Source: Thermomonas brevis (GTDB lineage Bacteria; Pseudomonadota; Gammaproteobacteria; Xanthomonadales; Xanthomonadaceae). From it: 64,000 bases of DNA. Made by a program: the position numbers and the translations under genes. Below, one piece after another: positions 49,867-60,784 of the stretch (position 1 is the stretch's first letter; each line of letters starts with the position of its first letter). The stretch covers positions 1,364,001-1,428,000 of the forward strand of contig NZ_CP060711.1 of NCBI RefSeq assembly GCF_014395425.1, in the 5' to 3' direction. Under the pieces are notes generated by a model. It was not told where the DNA came from. It saw only the letters and a list, made by a program, of their open reading frames with translations, and did no database searches.

Positions 49867-52200
49867 ATGTTCCGACTGCCTTTCCGACTGCGCCGCTGGC
49901 TGGCCGCGCCGGCCCTGCTCGCAGGCCTGCTGGCCGCGCCGGCCCATTCCGCCGACGTCGACCTGCCGCCGGTCGACGAGGTGTTCGTGCTTTCGGCCAC
50001 GGCGACCGCGCACGACCGCATCGAGGTGCGCTGGAAGATCGCCGACGGCTACTACCTGTACCGCCACCGCACCTCGGTGCAGGCTGACGCCGCGTTCCCC
50101 GGCGCGCGGCTGGCGCTGCCGGACGGCGACAAGCACCGCGACGAGTTCTTCGGCGACGTCGAGACCTACCGCAAGCAATTGGTGGGCGCGTTGACCGGCA
50201 CGCCCGGCGTCGATGCCGCCGCCACCATCCTGACGGTGAAATACCAGGGCTGCGCCGACGCCGGCGTCTGCTATCCGCCGCAGACCCGCAAGCTGCGGGT
50301 GGCGCTGCCGCAGGCGGCCGCGGGCGGCGGCTTCGGGCTGGGACGCAAGGCCGGCGGCGGGCTGTTCGGCCTCGGCAACGGCGCGGCCGGCACGGTGGAT
50401 ACCGCGCCGCTGCCGCCGGAGCAGGCGTTCGCCAGCGAGGTCATCGCGCTGGACGGCAACACCCTGCTGCTGCGGCTGACCCCGGCGCGCGGCTATTACC
50501 TGTACCGCGACAAGCTCTCGGTGAAGCTGGACGCCGGCAACGGCCTGTCCACCGCGCTGCCGCCAATCGCGCGGCTGCCGAAGGCGACTTCGCACCGCGA
50601 CGAGCATTTCGGCGACGTGGCGGTGTACTTCGGCCAGGTCGAGATCCCGCTGCCGGTGGCGCGCACCACGCCGCGCGCGGCCAGCGGCGCGCTGACGCTG
50701 GGCTTGCAGGGCTGCCAGGCCGACGGCATCTGCTATCCGCCGATGACGCGCCGGCTGGCGGTGTCGCTGCCGGCGGGCACGGTGAAGCCGGCCGCGGACG
50801 CCACGGCTTCGACTGCAGGCTCGCCAGCGGACACCGCGATCGCCGCGCCCGACGCGGCCGATGGCTCGACGCAGACCAGCGCCGCATCGCCCGACGCTTC
50901 CGACGCAACAGCGCAAACCGGCAACGCCGCGATCCTCCCGCCGCAGCCCGCGCGCGAAGCGCCGCCGACGCAGAAGACGCCCGGCCTGCTCGCCGCCCTG
51001 CTGCTGGCGCTGGGCGGCGGCCTCGTCCTCAACCTGATGCCCTGCGTGCTGCCGGTGCTGTCGCTGAAGGCGCTGTCGCTGGCGCAGAGCGGCGAAAGCC
51101 GGCAGCACGCCCGCCGCCACGCGCTGGCCTACGCCGCCGGCGTGCTGCTGTCGATGCTGGCGCTGGGCGCGCTGGCGCTGGCGCTGCGCAAGGCCGGGCT
51201 TGCGCTGGGCTGGGGCTTCCAGTTGCAGCAGCCGCTGGTGCTGGCGGGGCTGGCGCTGGTGATGTTCGCGCTGGGACTGTCGCTGTCCGGGCTGTGGCAC
51301 GCCAACGTCGGCATCGGCCAGCGCGGCGGCGCATTGCTGCAAGGCGACGGCATCCGCGCCGATTTCTTCACCGGCGTGCTGGCGGTGGTGCTGGCCACGC
51401 CCTGCACCGCGCCGTTCATGGGCGCGGCGCTGGCCTACGCCTTCACTGGCCCGACCGCCGGCGCGCTGCTGGTGTTCCTGATGCTGGGGCTGGGGCTGGC
51501 GCTGCCGTTCCTGCTGATCGGCTTCGTGCCGGCCTTCGCCCGCCTGCTGCCGAAACCAGGCGCGTGGATGGACACGCTCAAGCAGTTGCTGGCGTTCCCG
51601 CTGTACGCCACCGCCGCCTGGCTGGTGTGGGTGCTGGCGAAGCTGCGCGGCGCCGACGCCGTGGGCCTGTGGCTGGCCGCCGCGATCCTGCTGGCGCTGG
51701 CCACCTGGGCGTGGACGCGCGGGCGCAGCGGCGGCGCGCGCGGCTGGCAGGCGCTGGCGCTGCTGGCGCTGCTGTCCCTCGGCATGCCGCTGGCGAAGCT
51801 GCACGCGCTGCCGCGTCCGCAGGCGGCGACGGCCGCCGCCGCGAACGACGGCCTCGCCACGGTGGCGTGGTCGGAACGGCAGCTGGCCGACCTGCGCGCG
51901 CAGGGCCGCGTCGTCTTCGTCAACATGACCGCCGACTGGTGCGTCACCTGCAAGGCCAACGAGAAGACGGTGTTCTCGCGCGACCGCTTCAGCAAAGCGC
52001 TGGCCGCCGCCAACGCCGTCTACATGACCGGCGACTACACCGACGTCGATCCCGCCATCACCGCCTACCTGCAGCGCCACCGCGCGGTCGGCGTGCCGCT
52101 GTACGTGGTGTATCCGCGCGGCGGCGGCGAAGGCCGCATCCTGCCGACCCTGCTGACGCCCGGCATGGCCGAGGACGCGCTGCGCGAGGCGGCGCGCTGA
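49867..52200 (+). CDS. dsbD: Thiol:disulfide interchange protein DsbD with two N-terminal domains
   Basis: A 777-residue inner-membrane protein passing electrons from cytosolic thioredoxin to periplasmic thiol proteins. After a signal peptide come two DsbD-alpha domains, each with the redox pair: GCADAGVCYPP (about 120-130) and GCQADGICYPP (about 280-290); E. coli DsbD has one. Then eight membrane helices with redox Cys in NLMPCVLPVLSLKAL and ATPCTAPFMG, and a periplasmic thioredoxin domain with NMTADWCVTCKANEKTVF. TAGAAT lies six bases before the ATG. The stop shares one base with the next gene, a thioredoxin-like protein. Confidence 0.95.
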   Translation: MFRLPFRLRRWLAAPALLAGLLAAPAHSADVDLPPVDEVFVLSATATAHDRIEVRWKIADGYYLYRHRTSVQADAAFPGARLALPDGDKHRDEFFGDVETYRKQLVGALTGTPGVDAAATILTVKYQGCADAGVCYPPQTRKLRVALPQAAAGGGFGLGRKAGGGLFGLGNGAAGTVDTAPLPPEQAFASEVIALDGNTLLLRLTPARGYYLYRDKLSVKLDAGNGLSTALPPIARLPKATSHRDEHFGDVAVYFGQVEIPLPVARTTPRAASGALTLGLQGCQADGICYPPMTRRLAVSLPAGTVKPAADATASTAGSPADTAIAAPDAADGSTQTSAASPDASDATAQTGNAAILPPQPAREAPPTQKTPGLLAALLLALGGGLVLNLMPCVLPVLSLKALSLAQSGESRQHARRHALAYAAGVLLSMLALGALALALRKAGLALGWGFQLQQPLVLAGLALVMFALGLSLSGLWHANVGIGQRGGALLQGDGIRADFFTGVLAVVLATPCTAPFMGAALAYAFTGPTAGALLVFLMLGLGLALPFLLIGFVPAFARLLPKPGAWMDTLKQLLAFPLYATAAWLVWVLAKLRGADAVGLWLAAAILLALATWAWTRGRSGGARGWQALALLALLSLGMPLAKLHALPRPQAATAAAANDGLATVAWSERQLADLRAQGRVVFVNMTADWCVTCKANEKTVFSRDRFSKALAAANAVYMTGDYTDVDPAITAYLQRHRAVGVPLYVVYPRGGGEGRILPTLLTPGMAEDALREAAR

Positions 52201-52802
52201 TGCCGTCCAACCGCGCGGTGCTGCTGGTGGCGCTGGCCGCCGCCCTCGCGGGCGCGGCGGCCAGCCTGTTCTTCGAGCCGACCCTCGCCTACCGGCTGGC
52301 CGGCACCGAAGTCGGCCAGCAGGTGCTGGACGCATCCCTGAAAGCGCAGGCGCCAAAACCGCCGGCCGGGCTCGACATCGCCGAAAAAGACGGCATCGTG
52401 CCGGCAATGACGCTGAAGGACGTCGCCGGCAATCGGGTCGAGCTTCCCCGCGCTTGGGCCGGCCGCACCACCCTGGTCAACCTGTGGGCGACCTGGTGCG
52501 CGCCCTGCCTCAAGGAGATGCCGGACCTGCAGGCGTTCGCCGACGAACAGGGCGGCAACGGCGTGCAGGTGGTCGGCATCGCGCTGGACGACGTGCAGGC
52601 GGTGCGCGCCTTCCTGCACCGGCACGGCATCGCCTACCCGGTGCTGGTCGATGCGCCCGGCCCGGCCGACGCCGGCGTGCGCCTGGGCAATCCGGCCGGC
52701 GTGCTGCCCTATTCGGTGCTGGTCTCGGCCGATGGGCGCGTGCTGAAGACGCGGATCGGGCCGTTCGCGGACGGCGGCGAGATCGCCGGCTGGGTGCGTT
52801 AG
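52200..52802 (+). CDS. TlpA-like periplasmic thioredoxin protein
   Basis: A 200-residue protein with an N-terminal membrane anchor or uncleaved signal (VLLVALAAALAGAAASLFF), then a TlpA/ResA-like thioredoxin domain with the active site NLWATWCAPCLKEMPDLQAF and cis-Pro region LPYSVLV. It overlaps dsbD by one base, so it is very likely a periplasmic partner reduced by DsbD. Its client (for example cytochrome c maturation) is not shown by the neighbours. Confidence 0.92.
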   Translation: MPSNRAVLLVALAAALAGAAASLFFEPTLAYRLAGTEVGQQVLDASLKAQAPKPPAGLDIAEKDGIVPAMTLKDVAGNRVELPRAWAGRTTLVNLWATWCAPCLKEMPDLQAFADEQGGNGVQVVGIALDDVQAVRAFLHRHGIAYPVLVDAPGPADAGVRLGNPAGVLPYSVLVSADGRVLKTRIGPFADGGEIAGWVR

Positions 52803-52922
52803 CGAAACGCAGCGCTGGCGCCGTTTAGAGCGGTCACTCAAACATCCGCTTAAAAATGCGTTATCCGGCGAAAGTTCGCCGAACTGGACAGCATCCTCCA
52901 TTCGCGGGACACTGCGCGCCTG

Positions 52923-53360
52923 ATGGCGAAGCTCCTGCTCCTGCACGGCCCCAACCTCAACCTGCTCGGCACGCGCGAGCCGGAGGTCTATGGGCGCACC
53001 ACGCTTGCCGACATCGACGCCGACCTCGGCGCCCGCGCGCAGGCCGCCGGGCATGCGCTGGAGGCGTTCCAGTCCAACGCCGAGCACGAGCTGGTCAACC
53101 GCGTGCAGGCCGCGCGCGAGGACGGCACCGCCTTCATCCTCATCAATCCCGCCGCCTTCACCCACACCTCGGTCGCCCTGCGCGACGCGCTGGCGGCGGT
53201 CGCCATCCCCTTCGTCGAAATCCACCTGTCCAACCCGCACGCCCGCGAACCCTTCCGCCAGCACAGCTATTTCAGCGACAAGGCGGTCGGCGTGGTCTGC
53301 GGCTTCGGCGCGGATTCGTACCGCTACGCGCTCGACGCCGCGCTGGCGCGATTGCCCTGA
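52923..53360 (+). CDS. aroQ: 3-dehydroquinate dehydratase, type II
   Basis: A 145-residue enzyme of the shikimate pathway (3-dehydroquinate to 3-dehydroshikimate). Motifs: [20 protein letters not shown] with the catalytic Tyr and Arg, [30 protein letters not shown] and [18 protein letters not shown]. Length is typical of the dodecameric type II enzyme. The preceding 120 bases have no clear promoter. It lies 60 bases before accB, an order common in proteobacteria. Confidence 0.96.
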   Translation: MAKLLLLHGPNLNLLGTREPEVYGRTTLADIDADLGARAQAAGHALEAFQSNAEHELVNRVQAAREDGTAFILINPAAFTHTSVALRDALAAVAIPFVEIHLSNPHAREPFRQHSYFSDKAVGVVCGFGADSYRYALDAALARLP

Positions 53361-53419
53361 CACCCCGGCTCAACCATCCCTCGGCCCGTCGGCGCGAGGA
53401 AGGAAAAAAGGAAACCCTC

Positions 53420-53896
53420 ATGGATCTGCGCAAGATCAAGAAGCTGATCGACCTGCTCGAAGAATCGAACCTGGCCGAGATCGAGATCAAGGAAGGCGAA
53501 GAGTCCGTCCGCCTGGCGCGCGTGCCGAAGGGCGGCTTCGCCGCCGCGCCGGCGCCGGTCGTCCAGCACGTCGCCGCGCCCGCCCCGGCCATGCCGATGA
53601 ACTCACCGGTGCAGGCCGCCACCGGCGGCAGCCCCAAGCCCGCCGACCCGGAACTGCCCGCCGGCCACGTGATGCGCGCGCCGATGGTCGGCACCTTCTA
53701 CGCCAGCCCGTCGCCGGACAAGCCGGCCTTCGTCAGCGTCGGCCAGACGGTCAAGGCCGGCGACACGCTGGGCATCATCGAGGCGATGAAGATGTTCAAC
53801 CCGATCGAAGCCGACGTCTCCGGCACCGTGCTGGCGATCAAGTGCGAAAGCGGCCAGCCGGTGGAGTTCGACCAGCCGCTGTTCGTGATCGGCTGA
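53420..53896 (+). CDS. accB: Biotin carboxyl carrier protein of acetyl-CoA carboxylase
   Basis: A 158-residue carrier: an N-terminal domain ([23 protein letters not shown]), an Ala/Pro linker (about 50-80), and a biotinyl domain with the thumb loop and the biotinylated lysine in [21 protein letters not shown] lies a few bases before the ATG. accC follows 13 bases on, the usual accBC operon for the first step of fatty acid synthesis. Confidence 0.97.
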   Translation: MDLRKIKKLIDLLEESNLAEIEIKEGEESVRLARVPKGGFAAAPAPVVQHVAAPAPAMPMNSPVQAATGGSPKPADPELPAGHVMRAPMVGTFYASPSPDKPAFVSVGQTVKAGDTLGIIEAMKMFNPIEADVSGTVLAIKCESGQPVEFDQPLFVIG

Positions 53897-53909
53897 ACGA
53901 GGCCTTCCC

Positions 53910-55277
<1,368 letters not shown>

Positions 55278-55312
55278 GGCGCGATTGAAGGCGGCGGCAT
55301 GTCCGCTCCGCA

Positions 55313-55340
55313 GGCGATATCCCGCTAACGGGATATCGCC
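55313..55340. promoter_or_regulatory. Perfect 12-bp palindrome after accC
   Basis: GGCGATATCCCG-ctaa-CGGGATATCGCC, 36 bases after the accC stop and 17 bases before the next start. No T-run follows. It could be a transcript-end hairpin for accBC or an operator for the gene after it; the sequence alone does not decide. Confidence 0.6.
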
Positions 55341-55356
55341 CAACGCCGGAGCCGCC

Positions 55357-56676
55357 ATGCAACGCCGCCACGCCCTCTACGCCGCCCTCGCCGCCACGCT
55401 GGCCGCACTGCCCGCCGCCAGCCAGCAGGGCAAGGCGCCGCCCACCAACCTCTACATCGACGTCGCCACCCACAGCATGGCCGGGATGCCCGACATGGGC
55501 GGGATGATGGGCGGGCTGGGCGGCTTCATGGCCCGCCGCATGGGCGGCGGCAACGCGGGCAAGCCCACCTACCCGACCGCGCGCCATGCCGGCACGACCG
55601 GGCAGTTCCTCGACATCGCCCTGCACAACGCACTGAAGCCGGGCGCGGAGGCGCAGGACCTGATCCCGGGCGGCCTGCAACTGGGCAAGTCGCTGACCCT
55701 GATCCCGGTCGAACCGACCACGCCGGCCAAAGGCGACAGCCCGCCCGGCAAGGTGCCCGACGTCGAAGTGAAGATCTCCGAATACTGGGGCTGCGGCGAA
55801 TCGGTTCGGCCCGGCCAGCCCAAGGTCGCCACCTTCAAGATCAAGGGCGGCGACCGCGCCATCGACCCGAAGAACCCGATGGCCGGCATGCAGGGCGTCG
55901 GCATCGAATCCACCGGCAGCCTGTCGAAGGGCCTCTACGCGCCCGACCGCGACATCGACCTCAAGCCCGGCTACGTCTACTGGCCGAACCGCGATTACGG
56001 CAAGCAGGTGCCGACCGGCGCGCGACTGGCCGGCGAGCATCGGATCACCGGCGACGGCATCCCGGCCTCGATGCGGTTCGCGGTCGAGGACGATGCGGAC
56101 TTCATGCCGAAGCTCGCGCTGCGCACGCAGGGCGGGCTCGACGACGCCATCGGCCTGGACTGGCCGGCGGTGGAGCGCGCGCGCGCCTACTTCATCACCG
56201 GCGTGCACATGCAGATGCTCGGCGAGCATTCGTTCGCGATGACCGTGTGGAGCAGCGCCGAAGCGCCGGGCGCCGGCAGCGAGCTGCACGCCTACCTCGG
56301 CGGCGGCCAGATCGACAAATGGCTGAAGCAGAAGATCCTGCTGCCGGCGACCGCCACCGGCTGCACCATCCCCAAGGGCATTTTCGCCGGCGCCTCCACC
56401 GTGCAGGGCCAGCAGCAGGCCATGCCCGGCATGCTGGCGATGACCGCCTACGGCCCGGAACGCTGGATCACCTGGCCGCCCAAGCCGGCCGATCCGAAGC
56501 AGCCTTGGAATCCGGAATGGAGCGTGCGGCTGCGCGCCAAGTCCAGCGCCACCGCGATGCTCGGCGTCGACCTGGGCGGCGTGCAGCGGATGGACGGCGG
56601 CAACGGCCAGCAGCCGCGGCAGCAGCAGACCAAGCCGACGATGAAGGGGCTGCTCAAGGGATTGCTCGGCCACTGA
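55357..56676 (+). CDS. Unknown exported protein
   Basis: I do not recognise this family. It has 439 residues with a signal peptide ([19 protein letters not shown]), then a Gly/Met-rich stretch ([23 protein letters not shown]), and a body rich in short beta-like segments with [55 protein letters not shown] and [20 protein letters not shown]. There are two cysteines and no haem, propeller or enzyme motif that I can see. It sits between accC and prmA on the same strand, 79 bases after accC. Confidence 0.8.
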   Translation: MQRRHALYAALAATLAALPAASQQGKAPPTNLYIDVATHSMAGMPDMGGMMGGLGGFMARRMGGGNAGKPTYPTARHAGTTGQFLDIALHNALKPGAEAQDLIPGGLQLGKSLTLIPVEPTTPAKGDSPPGKVPDVEVKISEYWGCGESVRPGQPKVATFKIKGGDRAIDPKNPMAGMQGVGIESTGSLSKGLYAPDRDIDLKPGYVYWPNRDYGKQVPTGARLAGEHRITGDGIPASMRFAVEDDADFMPKLALRTQGGLDDAIGLDWPAVERARAYFITGVHMQMLGEHSFAMTVWSSAEAPGAGSELHAYLGGGQIDKWLKQKILLPATATGCTIPKGIFAGASTVQGQQQAMPGMLAMTAYGPERWITWPPKPADPKQPWNPEWSVRLRAKSSATAMLGVDLGGVQRMDGGNGQQPRQQQTKPTMKGLLKGLLGH

Positions 56677-56737
56677 CCCGCCGCGCAGCCGGGATGGAAC
56701 CTGCGAGAATGGCGCGGTCGCACCGCGCCCATTCCCG

Positions 56738-57667
56738 ATGCCCTACCTGCAACTGTCCGCCCCCTGCACCGAAGCCCTGCAACCGCGCCTCGAACGCGCG
56801 CTGGAAGACGTCGGCGCGCTGGCGGTGACCTTGCAGGACGCGCACCTCGACGCCGCCGACGAGCAGGCGATCTTCGAACCCGGCGTCGGCGAAGTGCCGC
56901 TGTGGGACGAAATGACGCTGACCGCGCTGTTCGACGCCGACACCGACGCGCTGCTGCTGCTCGCCGCGCTTGAGGCGTTCGATCCGGAGCTGGACTGGAG
57001 CAAGGCCCGCTTCGAGAAGGTCGAAGACCAGGATTGGGAACGCGCGTGGCTGGATACCTTCCAGCCGATGCGCTTCGGCGCGCGCACCTGGATCGTGCCG
57101 TGGAACCACGACCTCCCGGCCGAGGCGGACACGCCCGACGCCGCCATCGTCCGCCTCGATCCGGGGCTGGCGTTCGGCTCCGGCACCCATCCCACCACCG
57201 CGCTGTGCCTGCGCTGGCTGGACGAGCTGGCGACCGCCGGTGACCTCCGCGGCAAGGCCGTGCTCGACTTCGGCTGCGGCAGCGGCATCCTCGCGCTGGT
57301 CGCGCTGAAGCTGGGCGCGGCGCGCGCGGTCGGCGTGGACAACGATCCGCAGGCCATCATCGCCACCCGCGACAACGCGCAGCGCAACGGCGTCGCCATC
57401 GACGCGCACCTGCCGCAGGAAGAACCGGCGGCGACGTATCCCGTCGTGGTCGCCAACATCCTCGCCTCGGCGCTGGACGCGCTGGCGGAAACGCTGGCGG
57501 CGCGCACCGCGCCCGGTGGACGCATCGCGATGTCCGGCATCCTGGCCGGGCAGGAAGACGAACTGCTGCAACGCTTCGCGCCCTGGTTCGATGCGCTGCG
57601 CGCGACGCGCGAAGACGACTGGATGCGCATCGATGGCGTGCGCAACGCGACCGCGGTGGCCGGATGA
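56738..57667 (+). CDS. prmA: Ribosomal protein L11 methyltransferase
   Basis: A 309-residue SAM-dependent enzyme that trimethylates ribosomal protein L11. The N-terminal recognition domain has [22 protein letters not shown] (cited in part); the catalytic domain has [16 protein letters not shown], motif [21 protein letters not shown], and [12 protein letters not shown]. Length is typical. It overlaps the next gene by four bases. Confidence 0.96.
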   Translation: MPYLQLSAPCTEALQPRLERALEDVGALAVTLQDAHLDAADEQAIFEPGVGEVPLWDEMTLTALFDADTDALLLLAALEAFDPELDWSKARFEKVEDQDWERAWLDTFQPMRFGARTWIVPWNHDLPAEADTPDAAIVRLDPGLAFGSGTHPTTALCLRWLDELATAGDLRGKAVLDFGCGSGILALVALKLGAARAVGVDNDPQAIIATRDNAQRNGVAIDAHLPQEEPAATYPVVVANILASALDALAETLAARTAPGGRIAMSGILAGQEDELLQRFAPWFDALRATREDDWMRIDGVRNATAVAG

Positions 57668-58176
57668 GCCGCACGCCCAGCTTCGCCGCCTCCGCCGCCC
57701 GCGCGCCGTCGCGCCGTCGCGGCGAAGGTTTCGCCGCCGCCGCGCTCGCGCTGGCGCTGCTGGCGCAGCTGGGCTGGCTGCAACACGACCGGCTGGCCGC
57801 CAGCCCGCAGCTGCGGCCGCTGCTTGCTTCCGTTTGCGGCACGCTCGGCTGCGTCCTGCCGCCCTGGCGCGAACCGTCCGCGTTCGCCCTGCTCTCGCGC
57901 GACGTGATCGCGCCGCCGGATCGGCCCGGGGTGCTGCGCGTGCAGGCCAGCTTCCGCAACGACGCGCGCTGGCCGCAGCCGTGGCCGACGCTCTCGCTGC
58001 GCCTGAGCGACGTCGACGGCCGCACGCTCGGCGCGCGCCGCTTCCTGCCTGCGGACTACCTGCCCGCCGGCGGTGCGCGCACCGACCTGATCGCGCCCGG
58101 CCAGGCCAGCCAGATCGCCTTCGACATCGCCGAACCCGCGCCCGGCGTGGTCGGCTTCGACTTCCGCTTCGAGTGA
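57664..58176 (+). CDS. DUF3426-like membrane protein without its zinc ribbon
   Basis: A 170-residue protein: one membrane helix near the N-terminus ([14 protein letters not shown], about 27-42), then a periplasmic DUF3426-type domain ([36 protein letters not shown], cited by its span; ending [11 protein letters not shown]). Usual family members begin with an MJ0042-type CxxC zinc ribbon; none is present here. It overlaps prmA (ATGA) and precedes fis, a common order. Function unknown. Confidence 0.82.
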   Translation: MSRTPSFAASAARAPSRRRGEGFAAAALALALLAQLGWLQHDRLAASPQLRPLLASVCGTLGCVLPPWREPSAFALLSRDVIAPPDRPGVLRVQASFRNDARWPQPWPTLSLRLSDVDGRTLGARRFLPADYLPAGGARTDLIAPGQASQIAFDIAEPAPGVVGFDFRFE

Positions 58177-58317
58177 AGGCCGGCGCGAAGCGCGACCCCG
58201 ATCAACAAAGCGGCGATGAATGCGCGTCGACACTGACGCCGCCGCGGGCATCGCGCTAGACTCCTCCGCCCGTGTCGCGCGCGCCGTGCCGATGCGGGCA
58301 GCTTCGAGGGGCCTCCG

Positions 58318-58581
58318 TTGAATTCTTCCAACCACCGCCAGGACGCCGCCACCCGCGCGCCGCTGCGCGAGCATGTCGCCGATTCGGTGCGCCGCTATCT
58401 GCGCGACCTGGACGGCTGCGACACCGACGACCTGTACAGCATCGCCCTGCGCGAACTGGAAATCCCGCTGTTCGCCGAAGTGCTGAAACACTGCGACGGC
58501 AACCAGAGCCGCGCCGCCGCGATGCTCGGCATCCACCGCGCCACCCTGCGCAAGAAGCTGCGCGACTATTCGATGGCCTGA
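58318..58581 (+). CDS. fis: DNA-binding protein Fis
   Basis: An 87-residue nucleoid-associated protein that bends DNA and regulates many promoters. The C-terminal helix-turn-helix reads [24 protein letters not shown], a near-standard Fis signature. The start is TTG at 58318, supported by GAGGGG about eight bases upstream; no ATG fits the frame close by. The 141 bases before it show no obvious promoter, so it may be read from the prmA transcript. Confidence 0.93.
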   Translation: MNSSNHRQDAATRAPLREHVADSVRRYLRDLDGCDTDDLYSIALRELEIPLFAEVLKHCDGNQSRAAAMLGIHRATLRKKLRDYSMA

Positions 58582-58623
58582 GCCGCGCGACGCGGACGAA
58601 TGGGCCGGAGGTGGCACGGCCCG

Positions 58624-58629
58624 TATAAT
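58624..58629 (+). promoter_or_regulatory. -10 element of purH
   Basis: A perfect TATAAT at 58624-58629, 28 bases before purH. The -35 position (58601-58606, TGGGCC) does not match the consensus. No PurR-type box was recognised. Confidence 0.55.
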
Positions 58630-58657
58630 CGGCGCTTCCCCACCGCACCGCCCCCGC

Positions 58658-60247
58658 ATGTCCGCCGACTTCCTTTCCGGCGCGCCGGTGACCGTCCGCC
58701 GCGCCCTGCTCTCCGTTTCCGACAAGACCGGCCTGATCGACCTCGCGAAGGCCCTGGCCGCGCACGGCGTCGAACTGCTCTCCACCGGCGGCACCGCGAA
58801 AGCGCTGCGCGACGCCGGCCTGGCGGTGAAGGACGTGTCCGACGTCACCGGTTTTCCCGAGATGATGGACGGCCGCGTGAAGACCCTGCATCCGAAGGTG
58901 CACGGCGGCCTGCTCGGCCGCGCCGGCATCGACGACGCGGTGATGGCCGAACACGGCATCGGCGCGATCGACCTGCTGGTGCTGAACCTGTATCCGTTCG
59001 CGCGGGTGGCGGCGAACCCGGACAGCAGCTTCGAGGACGTGATCGAGAACATCGACATCGGCGGCCCGGCGATGCTGCGCAGCGCGGCCAAGAACTTCGC
59101 CCGCGTCGCCGTCGCCACCGCGCCGGCGCAGTATGCCGGCATCGTCGAAGAATTGAACGCCCACGATGGCGCGCTGTCGGCGAAGACCCGCTGGCAGCTC
59201 GCGGTCGCCGCGTTCAACGACGTCGCCCATTACGACGCCAGCATCAGCAGCCACCTGTCCTCGCTCGGCGACGACGGCGCGCAGGCGCTGTTCCCGGCGC
59301 AGGCCAACGGCAATTTCGTGAAGGTGATGGATCTGCGCTACGGCGAAAACCCGCATCAGCAGGCCGCGTTCTACCGCGACCTGTGGCCCGCGCCGGGTTC
59401 GCTGGCGACGTTCACCCAGTTGCAGGGCAAGGAGCTGAGTTACAACAACATCGCCGACAGCGACGCGGCCTGGGAATGCGTGCGCCAGTTCGATGCGCCG
59501 GCCTGCGTGATCGTCAAGCACGCCAATCCCTGCGGCGTGGCGGTCGGCGCGGGCTGCGCCGACGCCTACGAGGCGGCCTACGCCACCGACACGACCTCCG
59601 CCTTCGGCGGCATCATCGCCTTCAACACCAGGCTGGATGGCGCGACCTGCAAGACCATCCTGGACCGCCAGTTCGTCGAAGTGCTGATCGCGCCGGACTA
59701 CGACGAGGAGGCGCTGGCCTACGCGAAGAAGAAGGTCAACGTGCGCGTGCTGCGCATTCCGCTGGCGCCGCCATCGAAGTTCTTCATCGACACCAAACGC
59801 GTCAATTCCGGCCTGCTGATGCAGACCGCCGACGATCGCGTGGTGACGCGCGACGAGCTGAAGGTGGTGACCAAGCTGGCTCCGACCGACGCGCAGTTCA
59901 ATGATCTGCTGTTCGCCTGGAAGGTCGCCAAGTTCGTGAAGTCCAACGCCATCGTCTATGCGAAGGACAACCGCACGATTGGTGTTGGCGCCGGCCAGAT
60001 GAGCCGCGTGTACTCGGCGCGCATCGCCGGCATCAAGGCGCAGGACGCCGGATTGCAAGTGGAAGGTTCGGTGATGGCGTCCGACGCCTTCTTCCCGTTC
60101 CGCGACGGCATCGACGCGGCGGCGGAAGCCGGCATCAAGGCGGTGATCCAGCCCGGCGGCTCGATGCGCGACGCGGAAGTGATCGCGGCGGCGGACGAGC
60201 ACGGCATCGCGATGGTGTTCACCGGCGTCCGCCACTTCCGCCACTGA
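58658..60247 (+). CDS. purH: Bifunctional AICAR formyltransferase/IMP cyclohydrolase
   Basis: A 529-residue enzyme for the last two steps of IMP synthesis. The N-terminal cyclohydrolase (MGS fold) shows [30 protein letters not shown] and [15 protein letters not shown]; the C-terminal transformylase shows [27 protein letters not shown] and [25 protein letters not shown]. The length is normal. With GNAT and purD it may form an operon, the gaps being 12 and 27 bases. Confidence 0.97.
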   Translation: MSADFLSGAPVTVRRALLSVSDKTGLIDLAKALAAHGVELLSTGGTAKALRDAGLAVKDVSDVTGFPEMMDGRVKTLHPKVHGGLLGRAGIDDAVMAEHGIGAIDLLVLNLYPFARVAANPDSSFEDVIENIDIGGPAMLRSAAKNFARVAVATAPAQYAGIVEELNAHDGALSAKTRWQLAVAAFNDVAHYDASISSHLSSLGDDGAQALFPAQANGNFVKVMDLRYGENPHQQAAFYRDLWPAPGSLATFTQLQGKELSYNNIADSDAAWECVRQFDAPACVIVKHANPCGVAVGAGCADAYEAAYATDTTSAFGGIIAFNTRLDGATCKTILDRQFVEVLIAPDYDEEALAYAKKKVNVRVLRIPLAPPSKFFIDTKRVNSGLLMQTADDRVVTRDELKVVTKLAPTDAQFNDLLFAWKVAKFVKSNAIVYAKDNRTIGVGAGQMSRVYSARIAGIKAQDAGLQVEGSVMASDAFFPFRDGIDAAAEAGIKAVIQPGGSMRDAEVIAAADEHGIAMVFTGVRHFRH

Positions 60248-60259
60248 AGCCGCCGCGCC

Positions 60260-60757
60260 ATGTGGATTCGTGCCGAAACCGTTGCCGACCATGACGCGAT
60301 CCATCGCTTGACCGCGGCGGCGTTCGCCAGCGCGAAGCACGCTTCGGGCACGGAGGCGCGCATTGTCGATGCACTGCGCGACGCAGGCGCATTGAGCCTG
60401 TCGCTGGTGGCCGACATCGACGGGCGCGTCGCCGGCCACGTCGCGCTGTCGCCGGTGACATTGGACGACGGTTCCACCGGCTGGTACGGGCTGGGCCCGG
60501 TCGCCGTCGATCCACGCGACCAGGGACGCGGCGTGGGCAGCGCGCTGATCCGTGCAGCGCTGGCGGAACTTTCCGCGCTGCGCGCAGCCGGCTGCGTGGT
60601 GCTTGGCGACCCCGCGTACTACACGCGCTTCGGCTTCCGCCGGCACACCTCGCTGCGCTACCCCGGCGCGCCGGCCGAATACTTCATGGCACTGTCGGCG
60701 GACGCGGCGTTTCCGTCCGCCGATGTCGCCTACCACCCTGCCTTCTCGGTCGCCTGA
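60260..60757 (+). CDS. GNAT-family acetyltransferase, YhbS-like
   Basis: A 165-residue N-acetyltransferase: acyl-CoA site [23 protein letters not shown] (motif A, Q-x-x-G-x-G pattern), then a strand with [16 protein letters not shown]. The order and the [10 protein letters not shown] motif match the YhbS subgroup. Substrate unknown. Placed between purH and purD, 12 bases after purH. Confidence 0.9.
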   Translation: MWIRAETVADHDAIHRLTAAAFASAKHASGTEARIVDALRDAGALSLSLVADIDGRVAGHVALSPVTLDDGSTGWYGLGPVAVDPRDQGRGVGSALIRAALAELSALRAAGCVVLGDPAYYTRFGFRRHTSLRYPGAPAEYFMALSADAAFPSADVAYHPAFSVA

Positions 60758-60784
60758 CCGGATGTCTTCGCACTGGAGCCACGC

